From Drosophila miranda (taxonomy: Eukaryota; Arthropoda; Insecta; Diptera; Drosophilidae), in contig NC_046677.1 of assembly GCF_003369915.1 (NCBI RefSeq), forward strand, positions 24,570,913 to 24,634,912: DNA of 64,000 bases, in the 5' to 3' direction. A program made the position numbers and the translations under genes. Positions 35,018 to 45,500 of this stretch are shown here, piece after piece. How positions within the stretch are numbered: the stretch's first letter is position 1; every line of letters starts with the position of its first letter. Under the pieces are notes generated by a model that saw only the letters and a list, made by a program, of their open reading frames with translations, made no database searches and was not told the origin of the DNA.

Positions 35018-35290
35018 CGACCGTCAGAAATATACAGAAACATACTGTTTCATTTGAAAAATATACCGTAAATATACTGACGCATTCAAGTTCAATCTTG
35101 CATATTCCTCGTTTTTGATATTCCGTCGAATATTACTAGCTATATAGAACATTTAGCCATGCCATCATAATTTTATACGACTGATGAATCAATTTTCTAT
35201 TTAACTGGTTCATTTTTATTACTTGCTTTTATTGCATTTTGCGTAAAAAAAGGTTTTAGCGAAAAAGGTCAAACAAATGAAACGTAATAT
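35018..35290 (+). repeat. Dispersed promoter-associated repeat, copy 2
   Basis: It starts at GTGTGACCG (a Motif 1-like core) followed by GTCAGAAATATACAGAAAC, AATATACCGTAAATATACTG, ATTCCTCGTTTTTGATATTC, the TAGAACATTTAGCC block and GCGTAAAAAAAGGTTTTAGC. This is the same series as in copies 1 and 3. Its Motif 1 end lies about 75 bp upstream of the Snx6 start codon, so it probably includes the Snx6 transcription start. Confidence 0.75.
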
Positions 35291-35351
35291 AACGTAAGAG
35301 AAAAATCGTTCCAATTGTTCAATTTCTTTATTCCTCTGCCCACATAGTTTT

Positions 35352-37049
35352 TCGGGAGAGTCCTGCCAGTCGACTGCCATCGGAAAAAAGGACATCCATT
35401 TTTTCACGATTTTCGCAAGAAATCATGAGTTACATCATTAAATTTGCCAAAAATCGGCCTCATTTTCGAGGTCGAGATTTTGATGCCGATCGACAGTATG
35501 GATCCTCGCGATCCTGGGAGACTTGGTCCTGCACCGATCTGGCCCTATTCATGTGAGATATAGCCTTCCGAAGATTTGGATTTGCACATCGTTACAATAC
35601 TGGTTTTTTCTTTAGGCTATATCTCTGGTATCCGGCAGACGATCGGGGCGTGGCATATCTCTTCGCAATCGGGAAGTTTAGATTTACAATTTCAGCGTAA
35701 GGAATAAACCAGAATTTTAATTAAATGCTCAGCCAAAAGAATTAGGCCCCGTATCTCGGCCAAGCTGGGCCGGATCGGAGAAAGGCCTCCTCTCCCAGTT
35801 AAGCATCAAGTGGACGGAGAAATCAAGCTTATCCTCGCCCGGACGGACAAGCAGCTGCTCGAGATGAAAATGTCGTAGTTTTTGAATCTGAAGCACAAAT
35901 ATTTCACCGACTACAAGTGGAAGGGTAAGTGAATCCAAATTCTTCCTAGTAGTATCTTACCTTGCCTTACACGCTGTATACTTTTCAGTTCCCAGGCCCC
36001 CAGATCCCCCCAGATCATACAATCGCTGGTCAGAGGACATTTTAAGCGTGAAGGAACCCCCCAGAATCCGTGCCATCCAGGACGCTCGTACGTTCGCCGC
36101 TCGGCGGGCAGTTGGTGCTTTCCACCGCTGAATCAGGACTCATACAGGATGCATAGAATATAGAATATATGTATATAGAATAGAATATAGAGTAACAATC
36201 CTATCTGTAATTCAGCTTGTGTCAAAAAGTCCTTTTGATTATAATAAACAAAATTATCAAAAATTTTTGCTTCGTTTCTCTATCTGGGAAATCTGGGAAA
36301 AAATATCCTTGATCATGGGTAAGGACTTCATTAAGGATATTTTCAGATCACGAATAGGCCCACAAAAAAACGAGAAACGAGAGTTATATTTATAACTGGG
36401 GAAAATATCCTTGATCCTTGAGAAGGACTCCATCAAATCAAGGATTTTCTTACGGTCACAGGAAGTCATAGCACGCCCAGATCGGGCTATAAATACCCTA
36501 GAAAGCTAAATATGTATAGCTGGGGATGTTGTAACATAGTCCTTGTGCAAGGATCAAGCATATTGTTTTCCGATCACAGGAAGCAATGGCATGCCCAGAT
36601 TGACCCTGAAATAACTGAGAAAACAAGCTAAATAGGGCTGGAGGAACTATCCTTGATCCCTGATCCTTGATCCGTGATCCAGGAATCCGTGGCACGGCAT
36701 GTTCGGCCCACGAATAACCGAGAAACCGAAATATATATAGCTGGGGAAATTTTCCTAGATCCTTGATAAGGACATCCATCAAATCAAGGATATTTTTCGG
36801 TCACTGGAAGATGTGGCACGCCAGGATAGGCCCACAAATGGCGGAGTTACGGATTATTATTGTTTAATAATACAAAAAAGTTGTTGTTGTACAACAACAA
36901 CCATCAGAATAGCGGCCACACAAAAAACAGAAAACGAGAATTTCAGGTCTGGGATACCAGGCGAACAGAAATCAGCAGAAGGTCGCTGGGTTTTTTTTTG
37001 AAATTTTTAAAATTTTCAACCGTTTTTCGCAACCCAAAAGTATGCAACA
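35352..37049. repeat. Left arm of a large palindrome
   Basis: The arm pairs, inverted, with 37095-38740 around a centre at 37072; every matched point sums to 74144. Its inner 1.3 kb differs from the right arm by only a few bases. The outer 350 bp (35352-35700) has drifted to about 80-90% and contains indels. Most of 36240-36850 is built from diverged units of roughly 120-150 bp with shared words (TCCTTGATCC, TCAAATCAAGGAT, CGGTCAC, AGCTGGGGA). No long coding frame is present. Confidence 0.93.
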
Positions 37050-37094
37050 GCATTGCTTGATTCTGATTTAGTTTAACACCATATGTGGGGAATT
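37050..37094. other. 45-bp loop at the palindrome centre
   Basis: This is unpaired sequence between TATGCAACA (ends 37049) and TGTTGCATA (starts 37095). It has no recognisable content. Confidence 0.9.
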
Positions 37095-38740
37095 TGTTGC
37101 ATACTTTTGGGTTGCGAAAAACGGTTGAAAATTTTAAAAATTTAAAAAAAAAACCCAGCGACCTTCTGCTGATTTCTGTTCGCCTGGTATCCCAGACCTG
37201 AAATTCTCGTTTTCTGTTTTTTGTGTGGCCTCTATTCTGATGGTTGTTGTTGTACAACAACAACTTTTTTGTATTATTAAACAATAATAATCCGTAACTC
37301 CGCCATTTGTGGGCCTATCCTGGCGTGCCACATCTTCCAGTGACCGAAAAATATCCTTGATTTGATGGATGTCCTTATCAAGGATCTAGGAAAATTTCCC
37401 CAGCTATATATATTTCGGTTTCTCGGTTATTCGTGGGCCGAACCTGCCGTGCCACGGATTCCTGGATCACGGATCAAGGATCAGGGATCAAGGATAGTTC
37501 CTCCAGCCCTATTTAGCTTGTTTTCTCAGTTATTTCAGGGTCAATCTGGGCATGCCATTGCTTCCTGTGATCGGAAAACAATATGCTTGATCCTTGCACA
37601 AGGACTATGTTACAACATCCCCAGCTATACATATTTAGCTTTCTAGGGTATTTATAGCCCGATCTGGGCGTGCTATGACTTCCTGTGACCGTAAGAAAAT
37701 CCTTGATTTGATGGAGTCCTTCTCAAGGATCAAGGATATTTTCCCCAGTTATAAATATAACTCTCGTTTCTCGTTTTTTTGTGGGCCTATTCGTGATCTG
37801 AAAATATCCTTAATGAAGTCCTTACCCATGATCAAGGATATTTTTTCCCAGATTTCCCAGATAGAGAAACGAAGCAAAAATTTTTGATAATTTGGTTTAT
37901 TATAATCAAAAGGACTTTTTGACACAAGCTGAATTACAGATAGGATTGTTACTCTATATTCTATTCTATATACATATATTCTATATTCTATGCATCCTGT
38001 ATGAGTCCTGATTCAGCGGTGGAAAGCACCAACTGCCCGCCGAGCGGCGAACGTACGAGCGTCCTGGATGGCACGGATTCTGGGGGGTTCCTTCACGCTT
38101 AAAATGTCCTCTGACCAGCGATTGTATGATCTGGGGGGATCTGGGGGCCTGGGAACTGAAAAGTATACAGCGTGTAAGGCAAGGTAAGATAGTACTAGGA
38201 AGAATTTGGATTCACTTACCCTTCCACTTGTAGTCGGTGAAATATTTGTGCTTCAGATTCAAAAACTACGACATTTTCATCTCGAGCAGCTGCTTGTCCG
38301 TCCGGGCGAGGATAAGCTTGATTTCTCCGTCCACTTGATGCTTAACTGGGAGAGGAGGTCTCTCTCCGATCCGGCCCAGCTTGGCCGAGATACAGGGCCT
38401 AAGTCTTTTGGCTGAGCAAATAATTAAAATACTGGTTTATTCCTTACGCTGAAATTGTAAATCTAAACTTCCCGATTGCGAAAAGACATGCCACGCTCCG
38501 ATCGGCCGCTGGGTAGCCGAGATATAGCTTACAGAAAAACCAGTGTTGTAACGATATGCAAATCCGAATCTTCGGAAGGCTATATCTGAGAAAAATAGGG
38601 CCAGATCGGTGCAGGACCATGTCTCCCAGGATCGCGAGGATCCATACTGGCGAACGGCATCAAAGTCTCGACTTCGAAAATGAGTCCGATTTTTGGCAAA
38701 TTTAATGATTTTTTGCGAATATCGTGAAAAAATGGATGTC
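37095..38740. repeat. Right arm of the large palindrome
   Basis: This is the inverted copy of 35391-37049. Visible differences in the inner part are rare, for example GGCCTCTATTC against the left-arm counterpart GAATAGCGGCC, and a one- or two-base length change in the A/T run at about 37141. The outer end at 38531-38740 is the first of three modules that repeat in tandem further right. Confidence 0.93.
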
Positions 38741-39193
38741 ACAGAAAAAACCAGTATTGTAACGATATGCAAATCCGAATCTTCGGAAGGCTATATCTCA
38801 CATGAATAGGGCCAGATCGGTGCAGGACCATGTCTCCCAGGATCGCGAGGATCCATACTGGCGAACGGCATCAAAGTCTCGACTTCGAAAATGAGGCCGA
38901 TTTTTGGCAAATTTAATGATGTTACATGATTTTTTGCGAAAATCGTGAAAAAATGGATGTCCTTTTTTCCGATGGCAGTCGACTGGCAGGACTCTCCCGA
39001 TCACGGAAAGACATACCGCGCTCTGATCGGCTGTCGTTTAGCACAGATATAGCCTACAAAAAAACCAGTATTGTAACGATATGCAAATCCGAATCTTCGG
39101 AAGGCTATATCTGAGAAAAATAGGGCCAGATCGGTGCAGGACCATGTCTCCCAGGATCGCGAGGATCCATACTTTCGAACGGCATCAAAATCT
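38531..39193. repeat. Tandem 140-220 bp modules flanking the palindrome
   Basis: Three direct modules begin at about 38531, 38741 and 39054. Each starts with an ACCAGTNTTGTAACGATATG motif and continues with AATCTTCGGAAGGCTATATC, CCAGATCGGTGCAGGACCAT and GATCGCGAGGATCCATACT. The second and third are separated by 90 bp (CAGTCGACTGGCAGGACTCT region). The third is cut at 39193. The left arm holds just one inverted module (35391-35610). Confidence 0.88.
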
Positions 39194-39505
39194 ATAAAAC
39201 ATTTAGACGAACTTCATAGCAAATAAGAAAACACAGAAGGGGTCTGTGATGGTGGGGTCCAGTGATATATCGATCTGTTCATTTTATACCCATTCTATTT
39301 GAGTAATCGTAGGTACACATTTGGAGACATATAACATACACGATAATTCGACTTAAAACTATTAACTAAAATTATACATGAAATGGCATTAATAAAGTAT
39401 ATATATAACATGGAGTGAGTTTCGTCTTAAAGCTATATCAGAATGCCACTAAGTAGTATTGTTGTCTAACTTAAGCTAGCTGGCTGCTTCCAGGCATCTA
39501 CACGT
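39194..39505. other. Probable Pvr 3' UTR and flank
   Basis: This is AT-rich unique sequence between the palindrome modules and the Pvr stop codon. No feature beyond a likely 3' UTR is seen. Confidence 0.45.
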
Positions 39506-42500
39506 CTAATACCGTCGCTCCACCTTCTCATTGACTCCCGAAAGCGGTTGATAGCTGGGATTGGAGAAGGCTTCTGTGTTGCTGGTGCCACCAGTAGTCG
39601 TGGGCTTATTGACAAGATTTTTACGCGGCGGCTTCACATTCACATAGTCCTCGGACTCGCCATTCAGTTTCGTTTCCACATGATGGCGCGGCGATGGCTT
39701 GGGCGTGACATATTGCTGCTTTAGCGCCTGGTTGAAGCGTCGCCCCTGTTCCGGACTCTGTTCCGTATCCGATGTGGACGTGCGATGCAGCATGGGTATC
39801 TCCTCGGGTGCCTGATCGGCGGTATCCACCGTGGGCAGGCCGTTCTTCTTGCGCAGCGGCTTGTGGACACTGCTGTTCATATTGTTGCTAAGCGTCGGTG
39901 AATGCTGTCCTACAAGGCGTTGGGGTTGGGGCGGCGTTGCATCTGGGAAGGTGAAAGAGGTGTCGGTTGTTTGTAGGGGTGAGAAGTCCGCGAACTCTGT
40001 GAAATTGGCCGTTGGTGCCATATCGTCGCCATCGAGGCGCGTGGGTGAATAGATGGCGGTGCTGGTATCGGGGGGGCTCATGGCCTGATAGTCATCGGGC
40101 AGCTCTTCGATTCCTGTGCGGGTTAGTGTGTGGCATCGAGTGCGCAAATGAGTATGTGTATCGTGCAACAGAGGTTAGTCATCACACCACATCCAGTGGA
40201 GGCTCCAATACTCACGTATATCGGGCACTATATGGCCATTCACGTAACGCGGTGCTGCCGGCGCCAGTTCATCGGGGGATCCCATCAGGGCCAGGTAGTC
40301 TGTGGACTGGTTCTTCATGTACTCCATGTTCGTTTGCATGTAGGGATTGTTCAGGTCCAGGTAGTGCTGCAAATAAACAGATTTCCGCATTAGGATTTCT
40401 TCTATTTGGTTGGTCTTATAGCGCTTACATTGGTCACATCCTCGCCCAGCATGGTGGCAAAGCGCTTCTCCAGCTCAGCAAACAAGGGTCTGCTCTCCGG
40501 ACTGAAAGAAGGTACAAATATTTAAACTGCATGCTCATTTAGGGTTTCCGTTTGAGCTTACTTCTTCCTCCAGCACTCGAGCATTATCTCATAGATCTCT
40601 TGGTTGGCATAGGGTGGCTTCTCCATGCGATAGCCATCGTTGAGTTTGTTGAACAGCTCCTGATTGGGATCAATGCCGGGATATGGCACCTTGGCCAGCG
40701 AAAACAGCTCCCACAGCACAATGCCAAAGGACCAAACGTCACTATAAGTACTGAATACATGATCACTGAGAGATTCCAGCGCTAACCACTTGATGGGTAG
40801 CTTTCCGCTCTCTGAAAATAAATGTTTATATTAAAGACTCGACAACATTCGCTAGTTCGAGGGAATCGTGCAATAATTTGATCTACTGTGCATTTGCTCT
40901 CTTGGGATTAACTTTTGCGTGTCACGAAAAAATGTATATTTATACCCGATACTCAAAATGAGTATTGGGGTATATTAGATTTGTGGTAAAAGTGGATGTG
41001 TGTAACGTCCAGAAGGAATCGTTTCCGACCCCATAAAGTATATATATTCTGGATCAGCATCAATAGCCGAGTCGATTGAGCCCTGTCTGTCTGTCTGTCT
41101 GTCCGTCTGTCCGTCTGTCCGTCCGTCCGTCTGTCCGTCCCTATTAGCGCCTAGTGCTCAAAGACTATAAGAGCTAGAGCAACGATGTTTTGGATCCAGA
41201 CTTCTGTGATATGTCACTGCTACAAAAATACTTCAAAACTTCGCCCCGCCCACTTCCGCCCCCACAAAGGACGAAAATCTGTGGCATCCACAATTTTAAA
41301 GATATAAGAAAACCAAAAACGTAGAATTGTAGAGACCATACAATAATGACCATATCTTTAAGACTGCGTAATCTGAATTGGATCGTATTATTATTATAGC
41401 CAGCATCAAGAAAACAATTTCATTTTTTCTCGCCCTGTCTCTCTCTAACACACACGTAGCATAGCCGGCTTTGCTTAGAGTAAAACATTAGCGCCTAGAT
41501 CTCAGAGACTACAAAAGCTAGAGCAACCAAATTTGGTATCCACACTCCTAATATATCGGACCGAGACGAGTTTGTTTCAAAATTTCGCCACACCCCCTTC
41601 CGCCCCCGCAAAGGATGAAAATCTGGGGATATTCACAAATCTCAGAGACTATTAAGGCTAGAGTAACCAAATTTGGTATCCGCACTCCTGTTAGATCTTA
41701 CTATAAAACGTGTATCTCAAACTTTCGCCCCACCCCTTTCCGCCCATACAAAGGACGAAAATCTGTTGCATCCACAATATTGCACATTCGAGAAAACTAA
41801 AAACGCAGAATCATAGATAATGACCATATCTATCAGATTGCTGAATCTAGATCAGATCAGATCATTTTTATAGCCAATAGGAACAAATCAATTTGCAGTG
41901 GCTACGCAGCGCCCGACGTCACGCTCAGACTGATTTACTGTCTGCCGGAGGAGAGCCATACTGACTAAGTATCGGGTATAACTGTAGAGTTGCGGTGTCC
42001 GCAGCAACTCACAACGTTCCCCCTCGTTTTTTGTTGGAATCTTCGGACCGAAAGGTAAGTCTTATCTGTGCTTCGACAAAGACTGTGCATATTGTTGTTG
42101 GATTCTGGGGACCGACTCAGCGGAGGAAAGTCCAAAACGTTATTTGTTAGTGGTATTTCATAGTCCTTACTGTTATCTATATCTGAATGGTGCTTTACCC
42201 ACCTGATTTCTTGTAGTTTTCGCCACGATACATGGAACGCGCTAGACCAAAGTCACAGATCTTGACCACATTGTCCTCGCACAGGAGTATGTTTCGTGCG
42301 GCTATATCACCATGCAGGACCTTCTTGGAGGACAGATAGTCCATGCCACGAGCCACCTGGAAGGCCCAGCTAACGAGATCAGTTGTGGTCACGGTCATGG
42401 CCTCCGTAGAATCTGTCTTGTAATTGGAACGCCAAGCGGGCTGTATCGAGTTGTTAGACATCACATGTTCATCTAGGGATAAACGAGAGTTCAAGGATCG

Positions 42501-45500
42501 TTCTTTTGGTTGTCTAACCCGCATAGTCTTACCCTCTGGCACTGTTGTCATCACAGTGGCTTCTGTGGCACAGGTGTCCGTCTGACGATCGTAGCTGTAA
42601 CCAGCGGAACCGGGTCTACCCGCACGTGTGCCCGAACGTGGATCATTGTCCGAATTTCTGCGATGATTTTGCGTATAATTGTTGTTTACGGAGTTCATGT
42701 GATTGATATACGGATGGTTGGGGAAACCGACATTAGCATACTTCAAGCCACCACCATTTACATCGCTATTAATTTGCAGACACAGAGACACATATCGAGC
42801 ATAGAGCACAGAGCAGTGAGAGATGCCACAACCAGGTTTTGGGGATCACAAGAACAGGCACAATCAGGGTGTTTTGTGTGGGGTAAGATTTTTGATTAGA
42901 TCGTGGATGGTGTACGATTGTTTGTTGGTTAGTTTTTGGTATGGGATTAATTGAAAGATTAGGAACAAAACAGAGAGAACAGAGAACAGCAGTTAGTAAG
43001 CATATACATGTGTTGGGTTAATAATTCCACATAATTCTGGTAAAGGTATGCTCCAAATAATAGACTATTACTCACCGATGGAGCTCAAAGGTTTCGGAAA
43101 CGCGTTGGACCATGATGGCTGGATCGATCCTATCGTTAACCGGACTTATCTGATTGATGAAAAACTTGCGATTCCTGAGCAAAAAGTTTTGGACATTCCC
43201 GAAACGACAGTATTCCACAATGACCATAAGTTCACCTGGTCAATAGAAATAAATATTTTAATTGGGAGATTCTTTAAGGCTTTCTTTACGGGTACTCACG
43301 CTTTGCTATATTCTTGGTGACAGCACCCAGCAGATTAACCACATTCAAGTGCTGTCCCAAGTGGACCATAATCTTCAGCTCGGAGACCAAGGCACGCACC
43401 ACCTCATTGTCCGCCGTGCGCTTGACCATTTTTACGGCCACCGTTGAGGTGGGTTCATCGGTACGTATCCCTTTGGCCTCGCCCTTGAGCACCACACCAA
43501 AGGCGCCAGCGCCCAGTTGTTTGCCCAGCTTTAAGCTGTCGCGCGGGAACTCAAACTTCCGATTGTAGGGCAGCAGATCCGCCTGCTCGTCCAGCGATAA
43601 AGAAGGATTGATATGTTCCACGGCGCCCTCCTCGAAGTTTGCCAAACCGGCGGCCTTCAAAGCCAAATGCCGCTTGCGCTCCTTGTGGTAGCGCACCGCC
43701 AGAAAGGCGCAAAGGCTTATGAGGATGAGGAAGAGCATTACTCCAAACCAAATCCAGGCTTTGTTAATGCCAGGCATATCTGTGAATGAATCATTGAATG
43801 AGGATCTTGAGTTCCATGAATGGAGAAAGGGAAACCGACCAGCGATGACCACGGTAATGGAGTTCTCAATGCTGCCCAGCCGGTTCTCCACCAGACACCT
43901 GTAGATGCCATCGTCATAGGGATATAGGTGGGTGATCAGCAGCTTCTCCTCGTCTTCAATGATGTGGGTGAGATTCGTCTCCCGCAGCTCCTTGCCATCC
44001 TTGAACCAGCGCACCTTCGCCTGGGGCACTGCCATGGAGCGGCACTCCAGGGCCAAAGATTCGCCCAGTTTTTTCTCCATCTTTGAGTTGGCATTCAGAT
44101 TGGTGTGCACCCAATGGGGTGCCTTTGGATCGTGTACATAGACATCGATCTCCCGACTATCGTACTGCGTGTGATTATGGATATGATGGGCACGGCACTC
44201 ATAGGTGCCCCGATCGCCATCACCCATTGCCGGGAACTTCAAAGTACTCTTGTAGGAGTAGTCACTGTGGCTGGTCTGTATCAGAAGAGCTGTGGGAGGA
44301 ACAGGTGAAATTAGGGATCCTGCAGAAAGGTCTGTTGAGTGCCGCTTACCCTCCGATGCTTCCACTTCCTCTCCATTGTGATACCATGTGAGAGTGCCAT
44401 CGAAATGATAGGCCAATGCCTCGCAAGTGAAACTCTCCTCATCGCCCTTGGCAATCTTCCGGTTCTCATCCAGGCCATATATGGTCATCTTCTCCGCAAT
44501 GTTACCGATCAGCACATGCGATTTGGTGATGGCCATACGCGGCACACCATCCACCAAGTTCTGGGCCGCGCAGGAGAGTATGCCCGGCTCTGTGGGTGTA
44601 AAGGACACGGCATAGATACGTTCCACAGAGAGTAGCCCCGGTCGTGGTTGGACATTGAACTGAGGACAAGAGAAAGTGGTTTGAAAAGGCTAAGTGCTGA
44701 ATGCTAAGTGGCGGTAATTTAGTACCTTAAATGTCTTTTGGACATCGGGTGACTACTTGCATGAAAGACAACGACACAAGACAAAACACAGATGGTGCAA
44801 TTAATATTTGAAACAACACCAAGGATTCTTCGCAGTCAGATCTCTGATACTTACACTAAAGTTCTGATTGAGTGAGTTACACGTGGGCCATCGCGGCACC
44901 AGCTTACAGGGCCTGAAAAGAAAGGTGACCACCGCCGGGGGATACGAACGCACCAGGCAGTCCAAATGTGCTTCATTTCCCGCCTCGACATAGACATCAT
45001 CCATGCTGAGCTCTGGCGAGGACATCACACTGACATTGTACTTCAGGACGCGGGTGACATTGCTTTCGGGCACCTTGCCCTTAAGGACATAGGTGCCGCT
45101 GTCCTTCAGCTGGACATTGTGCAGCCGAAGCGTGGTGCTGGACTCCGTCGATTCAATGTTGAAGTTGTGCCCCGTCTCCCAGAACTCGCTGCCATCGGGC
45201 CGATACCACTTGAAGATCGGCTGAGGAAATCCACTAAATTCGGCGGTCATCGTGATGGTTCTATTGGCAAACTCATTCACATTGTAGTGGCCGGCGGGTT
45301 CTCGCACATCCAGATAGGTCGTGTTCGGTTCTGTTTTTGTATATGTATTTGAAAGGTTATTAATCTGGTATAAATGGAGTATTGTACACTTACGCATGAC
45401 TTTCATCTTGTAGGTGGTGAACTGCAGGCGGTCAAAGCTATCCGTGACAGTGCACTTGTAGGTGCCCTCATCGGACTCCTGGGCCTGTGTCACCGTCAGC

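Noticed and set aside
36498-37887. Mirror-image frames of 60-113 codons in both palindrome arms
   Set aside because: They exist because the arms are inverted copies. They have no initiation context, domain or codon bias, and are broken by repeat-unit boundaries.
35352-38740. Palindrome as a Polinton, Galileo or other named element
   Set aside because: No polymerase, integrase, capsid or transposase frame exists and the termini do not match those I know. The arms consist of noncoding tandem units, so no family was assigned.
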